NCBI GenBank assembly: GCA_020024395.1
Contig: JAHHTV010000118.1
Location: forward strand, 1-5,096
DNA from: Anaerotignum sp.
GTDB taxonomy: Bacteria; Bacillota; Clostridia; Lachnospirales; Anaerotignaceae
DNA: 5,096 nt
Direction: 5' to 3'
The notes beneath the pieces are model-generated. The model saw only the letters and a list, made by a program, of their open reading frames with translations. It did no database searches and had not been told where the DNA came from. Shown here piece by piece: positions 1 to 5,067 of this stretch (positions within the stretch are counted from its first letter, which is position 1; each line of letters begins with the position of its first letter). The position numbers and the translations under genes were made by a program.

Positions 1-276
1 ATTGATGTATAGTATCTCATTGCTTTTGACCAAGCCCAGTTTTTCTCGTGCAATTTGTTCGATATAGGCATCACTATTATAGTATTCTTTTTTTGCTTCA
101 AAATCAGTTGCTTTTTTTGTTTCTTCTGCAATTTGCTGATTGATTTGTGCAAGTTCTTCTTGCAACTGTTCATATCTTTGATACTGCCAAACAACATCGC
201 CCACAACTACTATGGCAAACACAATCAAAAATATCCGCACCCATATTCTATTTGATTTCTTTTGTTTTTTTGCCAT
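1..276 (-). CDS. divIC: Septum formation initiator, DivIC/FtsB family (3' end cut off)
   Basis: Seen: 92 codons read from an ATG at 276 to the window edge with no stop, so the C-terminus is missing. The protein has a basic N-terminus (MAKKQKKSNR), one membrane segment at about residues 11-30, a heptad-like Gln/Glu-rich stretch at about 31-64 suited to a coiled coil, and a conserved-looking end, YIEQIAREKLGLVKSNEI, at about 71-88. Family knowledge: DivIC/FtsB proteins are small bitopic membrane proteins that join FtsL and DivIB/FtsQ in the divisome and help trigger septal wall synthesis. The family is usually about 90-125 residues, so only a few residues are probably lost. An AAAGGA ribosome binding site lies about 10 bases upstream. 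The gene follows yabQ after 26 bases, the same order as in Bacillus subtilis. Inference: because it is needed in growing cells, it may need a promoter other than the sporulation one for yabP-yabQ. Confidence 0.9.
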   Translation of the reverse strand, partial: MAKKQKKSNRIWVRIFLIVFAIVVVGDVVWQYQRYEQLQEELAQINQQIAEETKKATDFEAKKEYYNSDAYIEQIAREKLGLVKSNEILYIN

Positions 277-302
277 AATCAGCAGTCCTTTCTTTTTATG
301 GT

Positions 303-812
303 TTATCTTTTCCGTAAAAAACGAATGTCCCGTTGCAGTCGCCCTTTTTTTATTTTCACATATACTTTACATAATTGCAAGCCCTTTTTCCCTTTTTGCC
401 CGCAATATCCCTTCAAATTCGCCACAGGACGGCGCAATGGTAACCACAACAAACGAAATGGTGTCAAAATAATGGTTAACAATAATAAAAATAATTTTTT
501 AATGGTTTTCAAAACGCCCTCCCCCACTGCCATCACAAAAGGGCTAATCATCAAAAAATAAATTCCCATACCACCAAATATCCCCAGCAATATAAAAAAT
601 CGCATTTCTCCATTATTTTTGTACAATAACACTCGAAACACTGCAAAAACAACCGCAATCCAATACACCCCATCTTCTGCTTGTATCAGAAAACGGCTGT
701 GGGGCAACATTTGCCGAAACAGCCGCAAACCGTCATACAACAAACCCATACCGCCGCCCATCACCACACAAAGCAAAAACAAACCTGTTTGCCCTTGTAA
801 TGTCACATACAT
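303..812 (-). CDS. yabQ: Spore cortex biosynthesis protein YabQ
   Basis: Seen: 169 residues with about four hydrophobic segments (roughly 8-26, 47-64, 70-92 and 105-126) and a strongly basic C-terminal tail rich in Lys and Arg. The first half carries the family-like pattern of Gly-rich TM1, then YDGLRLFRQ (26-34), then a DGVYW stretch (47-51), then a GEMRFF stretch (68-73) before TM3. Family knowledge: YabQ is a SigE-controlled polytopic membrane protein made in the mother cell. It sits in the forespore outer membrane and is needed for spore cortex peptidoglycan. The ATG at 812 has an AGGGGG ribosome binding site 8 bases upstream, which begins at the end of yabP (gap 14 bases), so the two are very likely translated from one message. 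No odd residues or breaks were seen. The position between yabP and divIC supports the call as much as the sequence does. Confidence 0.9.
   Translation of the reverse strand: MYVTLQGQTGLFLLCVVMGGGMGLLYDGLRLFRQMLPHSRFLIQAEDGVYWIAVVFAVFRVLLYKNNGEMRFFILLGIFGGMGIYFLMISPFVMAVGEGVLKTIKKLFLLLLTIILTPFRLLWLPLRRPVANLKGYCGQKGKKGLQLCKVYVKIKKGRLQRDIRFLRKR
352..380 (-). promoter_or_regulatory. Candidate SigA-type promoter for divIC inside yabQ
   Basis: On the minus strand TTGCAA (375-380) is followed after 17 bases by GAAAAT (352-357), with a TG one base before the -10 box (extended -10). Each box matches the vegetative consensus at 4 of 6 positions. It would start RNA near 345, inside the end of yabQ and about 70 bases before the divIC start. 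AT-rich DNA gives such matches by chance, so this is a weak call, supported mostly by the need to express divIC outside sporulation. Confidence 0.25.
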
Positions 813-826
813 ATCCGTTCCCCCTT

Positions 827-1108
827 TTAGCGGAACAAACGCCCAAATAAAGACTGTTTTCCCTGCTCTGTGCCATCTGTATATGTGACAGCATCAATCT
901 GCCCTTCCACAGCAATTTCACCTTCTTCCAAATTCAATCGCCCCACATGTAGCCCCACGCCTTTTAATAACAGCATACCACAAACGGTATCCACAGCAAC
1001 GCCTTCTTCATCAAAAGATAATACATCTGTCACACCGCTGATTTGTATGGCATTTCTGTCTGTAATATGTAATTGATGTCCTTTTGCGTTTTTTCTTTCC
1101 TCTGCCAA
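827..1108 (-). CDS. yabP: Sporulation protein YabP, TTG start
   Basis: Seen: 93 residues of mostly beta-type sequence. The features typical of the family are HQLHITDRNAIQISGVTDV (11-29), a SFDEE turn (31-35), the CGMLLLKGVGLHV core (43-55) and a closing LFGRLFR (87-93). Family knowledge: YabP/YqfC proteins are small, SigE-dependent sporulation proteins linked to spore envelope assembly; YqfC homologues have a similar fold, but the place next to yabQ and rqcP fits YabP. Start choice: no in-frame ATG fits. A TTG at 1106-1108 follows GGGAGG by 8 bases, whereas an ATG seen just before that site is out of frame. The weak start codon, together with a ribosome binding site inside a terminator-like hairpin, suggests expression is kept low outside sporulation (inference). 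Confidence 0.92.
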   Translation of the reverse strand: MAEERKNAKGHQLHITDRNAIQISGVTDVLSFDEEGVAVDTVCGMLLLKGVGLHVGRLNLEEGEIAVEGQIDAVTYTDGTEQGKQSLFGRLFR

Positions 1109-1110
1109 TG

Positions 1111-1156
1111 AAAAAACCTCCCATGATACTTTCGTTATCAGTATATGAGAGGTTTT
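1111..1156 (-). terminator. Intrinsic terminator after rqcP, overlapping the yabP leader
   Basis: In minus-strand RNA the arm 1156-1140 pairs with 1130-1113: 17 base pairs including one G-U pair (1148/1121), with a single bulged base (1125) and a 9-base loop (1131-1139). The 3' arm runs into six U residues (1116-1111), and the 5' arm begins with an A-run, the standard layout of an intrinsic terminator. It lies 22 bases after the rqcP stop. It is unusual in that its 3' arm contains the ribosome binding site of the next gene. Confidence 0.75.
1117..1122 (-). promoter_or_regulatory. yabP ribosome binding site, buried in hairpin
   Basis: GGGAGG on the minus strand, 8 bases before the TTG start of yabP; it decides that start. 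In RNA read through from rqcP the whole motif pairs with the 5' arm of the 1113-1156 hairpin, so ribosomes should not reach it. In RNA that begins in the loop it has no partner. Confidence 0.75.
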
Positions 1157-1167
1157 GCCTGATTATG
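1140..1167 (-). promoter_or_regulatory. Candidate SigE sporulation promoter for yabP-yabQ
   Basis: Minus strand: -35-like CATAAT (1162-1167), a 14-base spacer, and -10-like CATATACT (1140-1147), which fits the SigE -10 consensus CATACANT at all but one of its defined positions. Spacing is right for SigE. The predicted start falls about 5-8 bases on, near 1132-1135, about 25 bases before the yabP TTG codon. Family knowledge: yabP is a SigE-regulon gene in Bacillus subtilis. A SigK promoter (CATANNNTA) fits the -10 less well. Confidence 0.55.
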
Positions 1168-1177
1168 TTTTTCTATA

Positions 1178-1420
1178 TCATTCCACAACACGATACATAT
1201 TCGCCGCATCTTCTTTTTTTGTGGAGTCCTGCAAAGCAAGCACTTCGACTTTTGTAACATTGCTGCCAAATTGTATTTCTATCACATCACCACATTTGAC
1301 ATCTGCACCCGCTTTGACCACTTTCCCATTGATACACACTCTGCCTGCATCACATGCTTCATTTGCCACTGTTCTTCTTTTGATTATACGGGATACCTTC
1401 AAAAATTTATCCACACGCAT
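1178..1420 (-). CDS. rqcP: RqcP (YabO), S4-domain ribosome quality-control factor
   Basis: Seen: 80 residues, nearly all one S4 RNA-binding domain: MRVDKFLKVSRIIKRRT at the start, AGRVCINGKVVKAGADVKCGD in the middle (25-45), and a closing STKKEDAANMYRVVE (66-80) typical of this family. Family knowledge: RqcP binds the 50S subunit after ribosome splitting and works with RqcH in C-terminal alanine tailing of stalled nascent chains. The Arg-rich N-terminal part of the domain contacts 23S rRNA and tRNA. The ATG at 1420 has an excellent AAGGAGG 9 bases upstream. The gene lies between two intrinsic terminators, one 22 bases before its start and one 22 bases after its stop. No clear promoter of its own was seen, so it is probably expressed by read-through from mazG-hup (inference). 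Confidence 0.93.
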   Translation of the reverse strand: MRVDKFLKVSRIIKRRTVANEACDAGRVCINGKVVKAGADVKCGDVIEIQFGSNVTKVEVLALQDSTKKEDAANMYRVVE

Positions 1421-1442
1421 AGCACAAAACCTCCTTTTTTAC

Positions 1443-1477
1443 AAAAAAACGCTTTCCCCAAAACGGAGAAAGCGTTT
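1443..1477 (-). terminator. Intrinsic terminator after hup
   Basis: Minus-strand RNA: arm 1476-1465 pairs with 1459-1448 over 12 bases (one G-U pair), the loop is 5 bases (1460-1464), and a U-run follows (1449-1443). It starts 14 bases after the hup stop and ends 22 bases before the rqcP start. It should cap the mazG-hup transcript and let only part of it continue into rqcP. Confidence 0.88.
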
Positions 1478-1490
1478 CAAGCAAATCAAA

Positions 1491-1766
1491 TTATTTGTTG
1501 ATTGCATCTTTCAAAGCTTTGCCTGCCTTAAATCTGGGTGCTTTGGAAGCAGGAATAGGCATAGCTTCACCTGTTTGAGGGTTTCTGCCTTCACGAGCTG
1601 CTCTTTGTGCAACATCGAATGTACCAAAACCAACCAGCTGTACTTTGCCATCGTTGATCAGTTCTTCTGTTACCACTTCTTCAAATGCTTTTAATGCTTT
1701 TTCTGCATCTTTTTTGCTCATTTCTGCCTTTTCCGCAATCGCTGCAACTAATTCAGATTTGTTCAT
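1491..1766 (-). CDS. hup: HU family DNA-binding protein
   Basis: Seen: 91 residues, the usual HU length. It starts MNKSELVAAIAEKAEMSKKDAEKAL (helical dimerisation part), has the VQLVGFGTFDV strand region (42-52), the DNA-binding arm around GRNPQTGEAMPIPASKAPRFKAGK (60-83) with the intercalating Pro63 of the RNPQTGE motif, and ends in the short helix ALKDAINK. Family knowledge: HU dimers bind and bend DNA with little sequence preference and compact the nucleoid. Start choice: an in-frame ATG at 1784 would add six residues (MRRNKR), but the ATG at 1766 has GAGGAGG about 9 bases upstream and gives the standard N-terminus. The gene follows mazG after 27 bases and is closed by a strong terminator. 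Placement between mazG and rqcP differs from Bacillus subtilis, where those two are adjacent. Confidence 0.96.
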   Translation of the reverse strand: MNKSELVAAIAEKAEMSKKDAEKALKAFEEVVTEELINDGKVQLVGFGTFDVAQRAAREGRNPQTGEAMPIPASKAPRFKAGKALKDAINK

Positions 1767-1793
1767 TCTTTTGTTCCTCCTCAATGTATCTAT

Positions 1794-2585
1794 TCAATGT
1801 TCATTAGACAAAGCACTTTTTGCCTTGTCCCAGAGTAAATCCAATGCTTCCGGCGTCATATCCAAAAGTTGTTTTTCTGCCGAAATCACTGCATTCTCAA
1901 CATACTCAAATCTATTTATAAACTTTTTAGTGGATTTTGTCAAGGCAAACTCAGGATTTATTTTCAAAAACCTTGCTATATTCACGGTTGCGAACAAAAT
2001 ATCACCAAATTCTTCCTCTATATTGCCATTTTCTTTTTTGATTTCTTGTTGTAGCTCCAAAATTTCCTCTTGTACTTTTTCCAATGCACTATACACATCA
2101 CAAAAATCAAACCCAACATCTGCAGCTTTTTTCTGCACTTTTTGTGCTTGTAGTAAAGCAGGCATTGCCGCAGGTATTTGTTTCATAGCTTGTGTTTGTG
2201 TGGTAATTTGTTTTTCCTGTTTTTTTAATGTTTCCCATTTTTGCAAAACTTCATCCGGTGTTTTTGCATCTGCTGTGCCAAACACATGCGGATGACGATA
2301 TACCATTTTCTCACAAATACCTTGTATGACATCATCAAGTGTAAAATTGCCGTTTTCATTTGCGATAGCAGAATGAAACACCACTTGCATCAGCACATCG
2401 CCCAATTCTTCTTTCAAATTTTCCATATCTTTTTTATCGATTGCATCTACGGCTTCATATGCTTCTTCCAACATATCTTTCCGCAAACTTTCATGTGTCT
2501 GCACTTTGTCCCAAGGACAACCGTTTTCTCCACGCAATACATCAATGATTTGTTTCAAATCTGAAAATGTATATTTTTTTTCCAT
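1794..2585 (-). CDS. mazG: Nucleoside triphosphate pyrophosphohydrolase MazG
   Basis: Seen: 263 residues in two tandem MazG repeats. The first has CPWD (23-26), the metal-binding EEAYE (40-44) and EELGD (59-63), and RHPHVFG (97-103). The second has EEILE (173-177), EEFGD (191-195) and the KFINRF stretch (221-226). Family knowledge: MazG hydrolyses NTPs and non-canonical NTPs to NMP and pyrophosphate with Mg2+, clearing damaged nucleotides and in some species lowering (p)ppGpp. Length and layout match the stand-alone E. coli form; the Bacillus subtilis homologue YabN carries an extra N-terminal tetrapyrrole-methylase-like domain that is absent here. The ATG at 2585 follows AAAAGGAG by about 9 bases. 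It is the first gene of the minus-strand block, divergent from nfnA, and leads into hup after 27 bases. Confidence 0.95.
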   Translation of the reverse strand: MEKKYTFSDLKQIIDVLRGENGCPWDKVQTHESLRKDMLEEAYEAVDAIDKKDMENLKEELGDVLMQVVFHSAIANENGNFTLDDVIQGICEKMVYRHPHVFGTADAKTPDEVLQKWETLKKQEKQITTQTQAMKQIPAAMPALLQAQKVQKKAADVGFDFCDVYSALEKVQEEILELQQEIKKENGNIEEEFGDILFATVNIARFLKINPEFALTKSTKKFINRFEYVENAVISAEKQLLDMTPEALDLLWDKAKSALSNEH

Positions 2586-2601
2586 GTCTGCATCTCCTTT
2601 T

Positions 2602-2618
2602 GGGACATTTTTTGTCCC
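2602..2618 (-). other. Short hairpin in the mazG leader
   Basis: GGGACA (2602-2607) and TGTCCC (2613-2618) form a perfect 6-bp stem with a 5-base loop. In mazG RNA it ends directly before the AAAAGGAG ribosome binding site. No U-run follows, so it is not a terminator. It may protect the 5' end of the message or tune translation; this is inference. Confidence 0.5.
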
Positions 2619-2680
2619 GCCTTTTATTCAAAAATGATAAACTTTATCCCATTGTCTTTTCAGAAAAACAGCGTTTTTTC

Positions 2681-2709
2681 CATATCACACTGTTAAAATT
2701 TGTGATATG
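2681..2709. promoter_or_regulatory. Inverted repeat, candidate operator between mazG and nfnA
   Basis: CATATCACA (2681-2689) and TGTGATATG (2701-2709) are perfect 9-base inverted arms around an 11-base centre. The arms fall on the -35 and -10 of the candidate nfnA promoter and at the predicted start of the mazG transcript, a position where a bound regulator would block both. No U-run follows on either strand, so a terminator is unlikely. The arm order (TCACA then TGTGA) is opposite to a CRP/FNR site. The regulator is unknown. Confidence 0.5.
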
Positions 2710-2711
2710 AT
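2684..2711 (+). promoter_or_regulatory. Candidate nfnAB promoter (extended -10)
   Basis: ATCACA (2684-2689, 4 of 6 to TTGACA), a 16-base spacer, then TATGAT (2706-2711, 5 of 6 to TATAAT) preceded by TG one base upstream. RNA would start near 2718, giving a leader of about 60 bases. Both boxes lie in the arms of the 2681-2709 inverted repeat. Confidence 0.45.
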
Positions 2712-2712
2712 T

Positions 2713-2721
2713 ATTCTAGCA
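2713..2721 (-). promoter_or_regulatory. Candidate mazG promoter -10 (extended)
   Basis: Minus strand TGC followed directly by TAGAAT (5 of 6 to TATAAT, with the extended TG). Upstream there is only a T-rich run and no good -35, which extended -10 promoters can tolerate. RNA would start near 2706, about 120 bases before the mazG ATG. Its footprint would overlap that of the nfnAB promoter. Confidence 0.4.
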
Positions 2722-2741
2722 AAAAATTAAAATAAAAAAAA

Positions 2742-2757
2742 GTCCTTTTCACAGGAC
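2742..2757 (+). other. Short hairpin in the nfnA leader
   Basis: GTCCT (2742-2746) and AGGAC (2753-2757) form a 5-bp stem with a 6-base loop, just upstream of the nfnA ribosome binding site (AAAGGAAG, 2762-2769). It is too weak and lacks the U-run needed for a terminator. Its role is unknown. Confidence 0.35.
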
Positions 2758-2776
2758 ACAGAAAGGAAGACGCATC

Positions 2777-3631
2777 ATGTTTCGCATTGTGAATAAAAAA
2801 GAGCTAAACAGCATGGTTACATTGCTGGAAATTGAAGCCCCGTTTGTTGCAAAAAAAGCACAGGCTGGGCAATTTATCATATTCCGTGTTGATGAATATA
2901 GCGAGCGTGTACCGCTGACCATTGCCGATTATGACAGAGAAAAAGGAACCGTTACCATCATATTCCAAAAAGTGGGATTATCCACAAAACTACTTGCCGC
3001 AAAAGAAGTCGGCGACACCATTCGAGATTTTGTAGGGCCTTTGGGCATTGCCACGGAATACGATGGCATCAAAAAAGTAGCTGTTGTAGGTGGTGGTGTT
3101 GGCTGTGCCATTGCATACCCACAAGCAAAAGCACTACATGCATTGGGTGCAGAAGTAGATGTCATTGCAGGGTTCCGTAACAAAGACATCGTGATATTAG
3201 AAGATGAAATGAAAGCTGTTTCCACAAATTATCATTTGATGACAGATGACGGTTCTCAAGGCGAAAAAGGCTTTGTCACAGACAAATTAAAATCTTTGAT
3301 TGAAGCAGGCAGACAATACGACGCTGTTATTGCCATTGGGCCTATTCCCATGATGAAATTTGTCAGCTTAACTACAAAACCTTATGGCATCAAAACCATT
3401 GTCAGCCTAAACCCCATTATGATTGATGGCACTGGTATGTGTGGTTGCTGTCGTGTGACCGTTGATGGCAAAATCCGTTTTGCCTGTGTCGATGGGCCAG
3501 ACTTTGATGGGCATTTGGTAGACTTTGACGAATTGATGAGCCGCAATGGCATTTACAAAGAACGTGAAGCAGAATTGACAGAAACCCACATTTGTCGTAT
3601 GGAAACAATGGCAAAAGAACTCATAAAATAA
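2777..3631 (+). CDS. nfnA: NADH-dependent ferredoxin:NADP+ oxidoreductase small subunit NfnA
   Basis: Seen: 284 residues. An N-terminal FAD-binding barrel carries RVPLTIAD (44-51). A Rossmann part begins VAVVGGGVGCA (101-111). A C-terminal iron-sulfur motif, DGTGMCGCCRV (217-227), is followed by FACVDGPDFDGHLVDF (235-250). By comparison with PyrK-type motifs the [2Fe-2S] ligands should be Asp217, Cys222, Cys225 and Cys237; Asp in place of the first Cys is the mark of NfnA. Family knowledge: this subunit handles NADH and passes electrons to NfnB, which couples NADH and reduced ferredoxin oxidation to NADP+ reduction. Related PyrK and sulfide dehydrogenase subunits are the main alternatives; the Asp ligand and the downstream partner favour NfnA. 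AAAGGAAG precedes the ATG by about 8 bases. nfnB starts 11 bases after the stop, and its ribosome binding site overlaps the stop codon's last base. Confidence 0.93.
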   Translation: MFRIVNKKELNSMVTLLEIEAPFVAKKAQAGQFIIFRVDEYSERVPLTIADYDREKGTVTIIFQKVGLSTKLLAAKEVGDTIRDFVGPLGIATEYDGIKKVAVVGGGVGCAIAYPQAKALHALGAEVDVIAGFRNKDIVILEDEMKAVSTNYHLMTDDGSQGEKGFVTDKLKSLIEAGRQYDAVIAIGPIPMMKFVSLTTKPYGIKTIVSLNPIMIDGTGMCGCCRVTVDGKIRFACVDGPDFDGHLVDFDELMSRNGIYKEREAELTETHICRMETMAKELIK

Positions 3632-3642
3632 GGAGGCAAACC

Positions 3643-5028
3643 ATGGCAAACATGAGCTTGGAAAAAATCAAAATGCCTGAACAGGCACCTGATATACGAA
3701 ACAAAAACTTTGAAGAAGTGGCAATGGGCTACACACCGGAAATGGCTATGGAAGAAGCCACACGTTGTTTGAACTGCAAACACAAACCTTGTGTCAATGG
3801 TTGCCCTGTGAATGTACGTATCCCTGAATTTATCGAACAAGTTGCAAAAGGCGATTTTATGGCAGCATATAAAATCATTACTTCTACAAATGCATTGCCT
3901 GCGGTATGTGGACGTGTCTGTCCACAAGAAAGTCAGTGTGAGGAACAGTGTGTCAGAGGTATCAAAGGCGAATCTGTTGGCATTGGTAGACTGGAACGCT
4001 TTGTTGCAGACTGGTATATGGCAAACTGTGACGAAACACCAGAAAAACCCACACCAAACGGCAAAAAAGTTGCTGTCATCGGTTCTGGCCCCTCATCACT
4101 TGCTTGTGCTGGGGATTTGGCAAAATTGGGCTATGCTGTAACCATGTTTGAAGCATTCCATACAGCTGGTGGTGTGTTGGTATATGGTATCCCAGAATTC
4201 CGTTTGCCAAAAGCCATCGTACAAAAAGAAATTGATAAACTTTCTGCATTGGGTGTAGAAATCATGACTAATATGGTCATTGGCAAAGTGCTTTCTGTGG
4301 ATGAAATCATAGAAGATATGGGCTTTGATGCAGTATTTATTGGCACAGGTGCAGGATTGCCTTCTTTCATGGGTATTCCAGGTGAAGCATTGGTAGGCGT
4401 ATATTCTGCAAATGAATACTTAACTCGTATCAATTTGATGAAATCTTATTTACCAGAATATGATACCCCTATTCGTAAAAGCAAATCTGTTGCTATTGTT
4501 GGCGGCGGTAATGTTGCAATGGATGCTGCAAGATGTGCCAAAAGAATGGGTGCAGAACATGTTTACATTGTGTATCGTCGTTCTGAAAAAGAAATGCCTG
4601 CTCGTTTGGAAGAAATTCATCATGCAAAAGAAGAAGGGATTGAATTCCATTTGCTCACAAATCCTATCAAAATCATTGGTGATGACAAAGGACAGGTATG
4701 CGGCATTGAATGTTTGAAAATGGAATTGGGCGAACCCGATGCCAGTGGCAGAAGAAGCCCTGTTCCTATGGAAGGCTCTAATTATGTCATTGATGTAGAT
4801 ACTGTGGTTATGTCCATTGGTACCTCTCCAAATCCACTCATTCGCAGCACTACAAAAGGATTGGAAACAAACCGCAAAGGCTGTTTGGTTGTCAATGAAG
4901 AAACAAACCAAACCACAAGAGAAGGTGTTTACGCTGGTGGTGATGCGGTAACAGGTGCTGCAACTGTTATACTTGCAATGGGTGCAGGTAAAAAAGCCGC
5001 AGAAGGTATTCACGAATATTTGAAATAA
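3643..5028 (+). CDS. nfnB: NADH-dependent ferredoxin:NADP+ oxidoreductase large subunit NfnB (GltD-like)
   Basis: Seen: 461 residues. Eight Cys near the N-terminus can hold two [4Fe-4S] clusters: CLNCKHKPCVNGCP (42-55) and CGRVCPQESQCEEQC (89-103). An FAD Rossmann motif follows, VIGSGPSSL (145-153), then an NADPH-binding VGGGNVAMDAAR (286-297), and the closing FAD motif AGGDAVTGAATVILAMGAGKKAAE spans 431-454. Family knowledge: in NfnAB this subunit binds NADPH and the bifurcating FAD and exchanges electrons with ferredoxin. Such genes are often labelled gltA or glutamate synthase small subunit, but no large glutamate synthase subunit is present here. Start choice: an in-frame ATG at 3592 lies inside nfnA; the ATG at 3643 has AGGAGG 6 bases upstream. 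Oddity: the third Gly of GxGxxG is Ser152. A terminator follows 12 bases after the stop. Confidence 0.94.
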   Translation: MANMSLEKIKMPEQAPDIRNKNFEEVAMGYTPEMAMEEATRCLNCKHKPCVNGCPVNVRIPEFIEQVAKGDFMAAYKIITSTNALPAVCGRVCPQESQCEEQCVRGIKGESVGIGRLERFVADWYMANCDETPEKPTPNGKKVAVIGSGPSSLACAGDLAKLGYAVTMFEAFHTAGGVLVYGIPEFRLPKAIVQKEIDKLSALGVEIMTNMVIGKVLSVDEIIEDMGFDAVFIGTGAGLPSFMGIPGEALVGVYSANEYLTRINLMKSYLPEYDTPIRKSKSVAIVGGGNVAMDAARCAKRMGAEHVYIVYRRSEKEMPARLEEIHHAKEEGIEFHLLTNPIKIIGDDKGQVCGIECLKMELGEPDASGRRSPVPMEGSNYVIDVDTVVMSIGTSPNPLIRSTTKGLETNRKGCLVVNEETNQTTREGVYAGGDAVTGAATVILAMGAGKKAAEGIHEYLK

Positions 5029-5040
5029 ATATAGCTTATC

Positions 5041-5067
5041 AAAAAGAGTGCTTTGCACTCTTTTTTT
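5041..5067 (+). terminator. Intrinsic terminator after nfnB
   Basis: A perfect 11-bp stem (5041-5051 with 5055-5065), a 3-base loop and a run of seven T (5061-5067). The matching A-run on the left means it could also stop minus-strand transcripts arriving from the right. The remaining 29 bases of the window are AT-rich with no feature I can support. Confidence 0.93.

Noticed and set aside
1767..1784. Upstream ATG at 1784 as the hup start
   Set aside because: It would add MRRNKR, and the strong ribosome binding site would lie inside the coding sequence; 1766 gives the standard HU N-terminus.
1786..1813. Minus-strand TTGTCT-17-TACATT as a hup promoter at the mazG-hup junction
   Set aside because: The start site would fall inside or after the hup ribosome binding site, leaving a leader without it.
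1645..2295. Long plus-strand open frame (216 codons) opposite hup and mazG
   Set aside because: It is antisense to two clearly conserved genes, is rich in Ser, Phe and Cys as expected of a shadow frame, and has no convincing ribosome binding site.
2690..2706. TGTTAA within the repeat centre as a Rex (NADH sensor) operator
   Set aside because: Only one half-site matches; the second half lacks TTAACA, so the match to TTGTTAANNNNTTAACAA is poor.
2681..2709. The inverted repeat as a terminator or a CRP/FNR site
   Set aside because: No U-run follows on either strand, and the half-sites point the wrong way for TGTGA-N6-TCACA.
3592..3642. Upstream ATG at 3592 as the nfnB start
   Set aside because: It lies within nfnA, and the AGGAGG at 3631-3636 places the start at 3643.
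4450..5058. Long minus-strand open frame (202 codons) opposite nfnB
   Set aside because: It is a shadow of the conserved nfnB frame, with a Cys/Phe/His/Asn-rich composition and no family resemblance.
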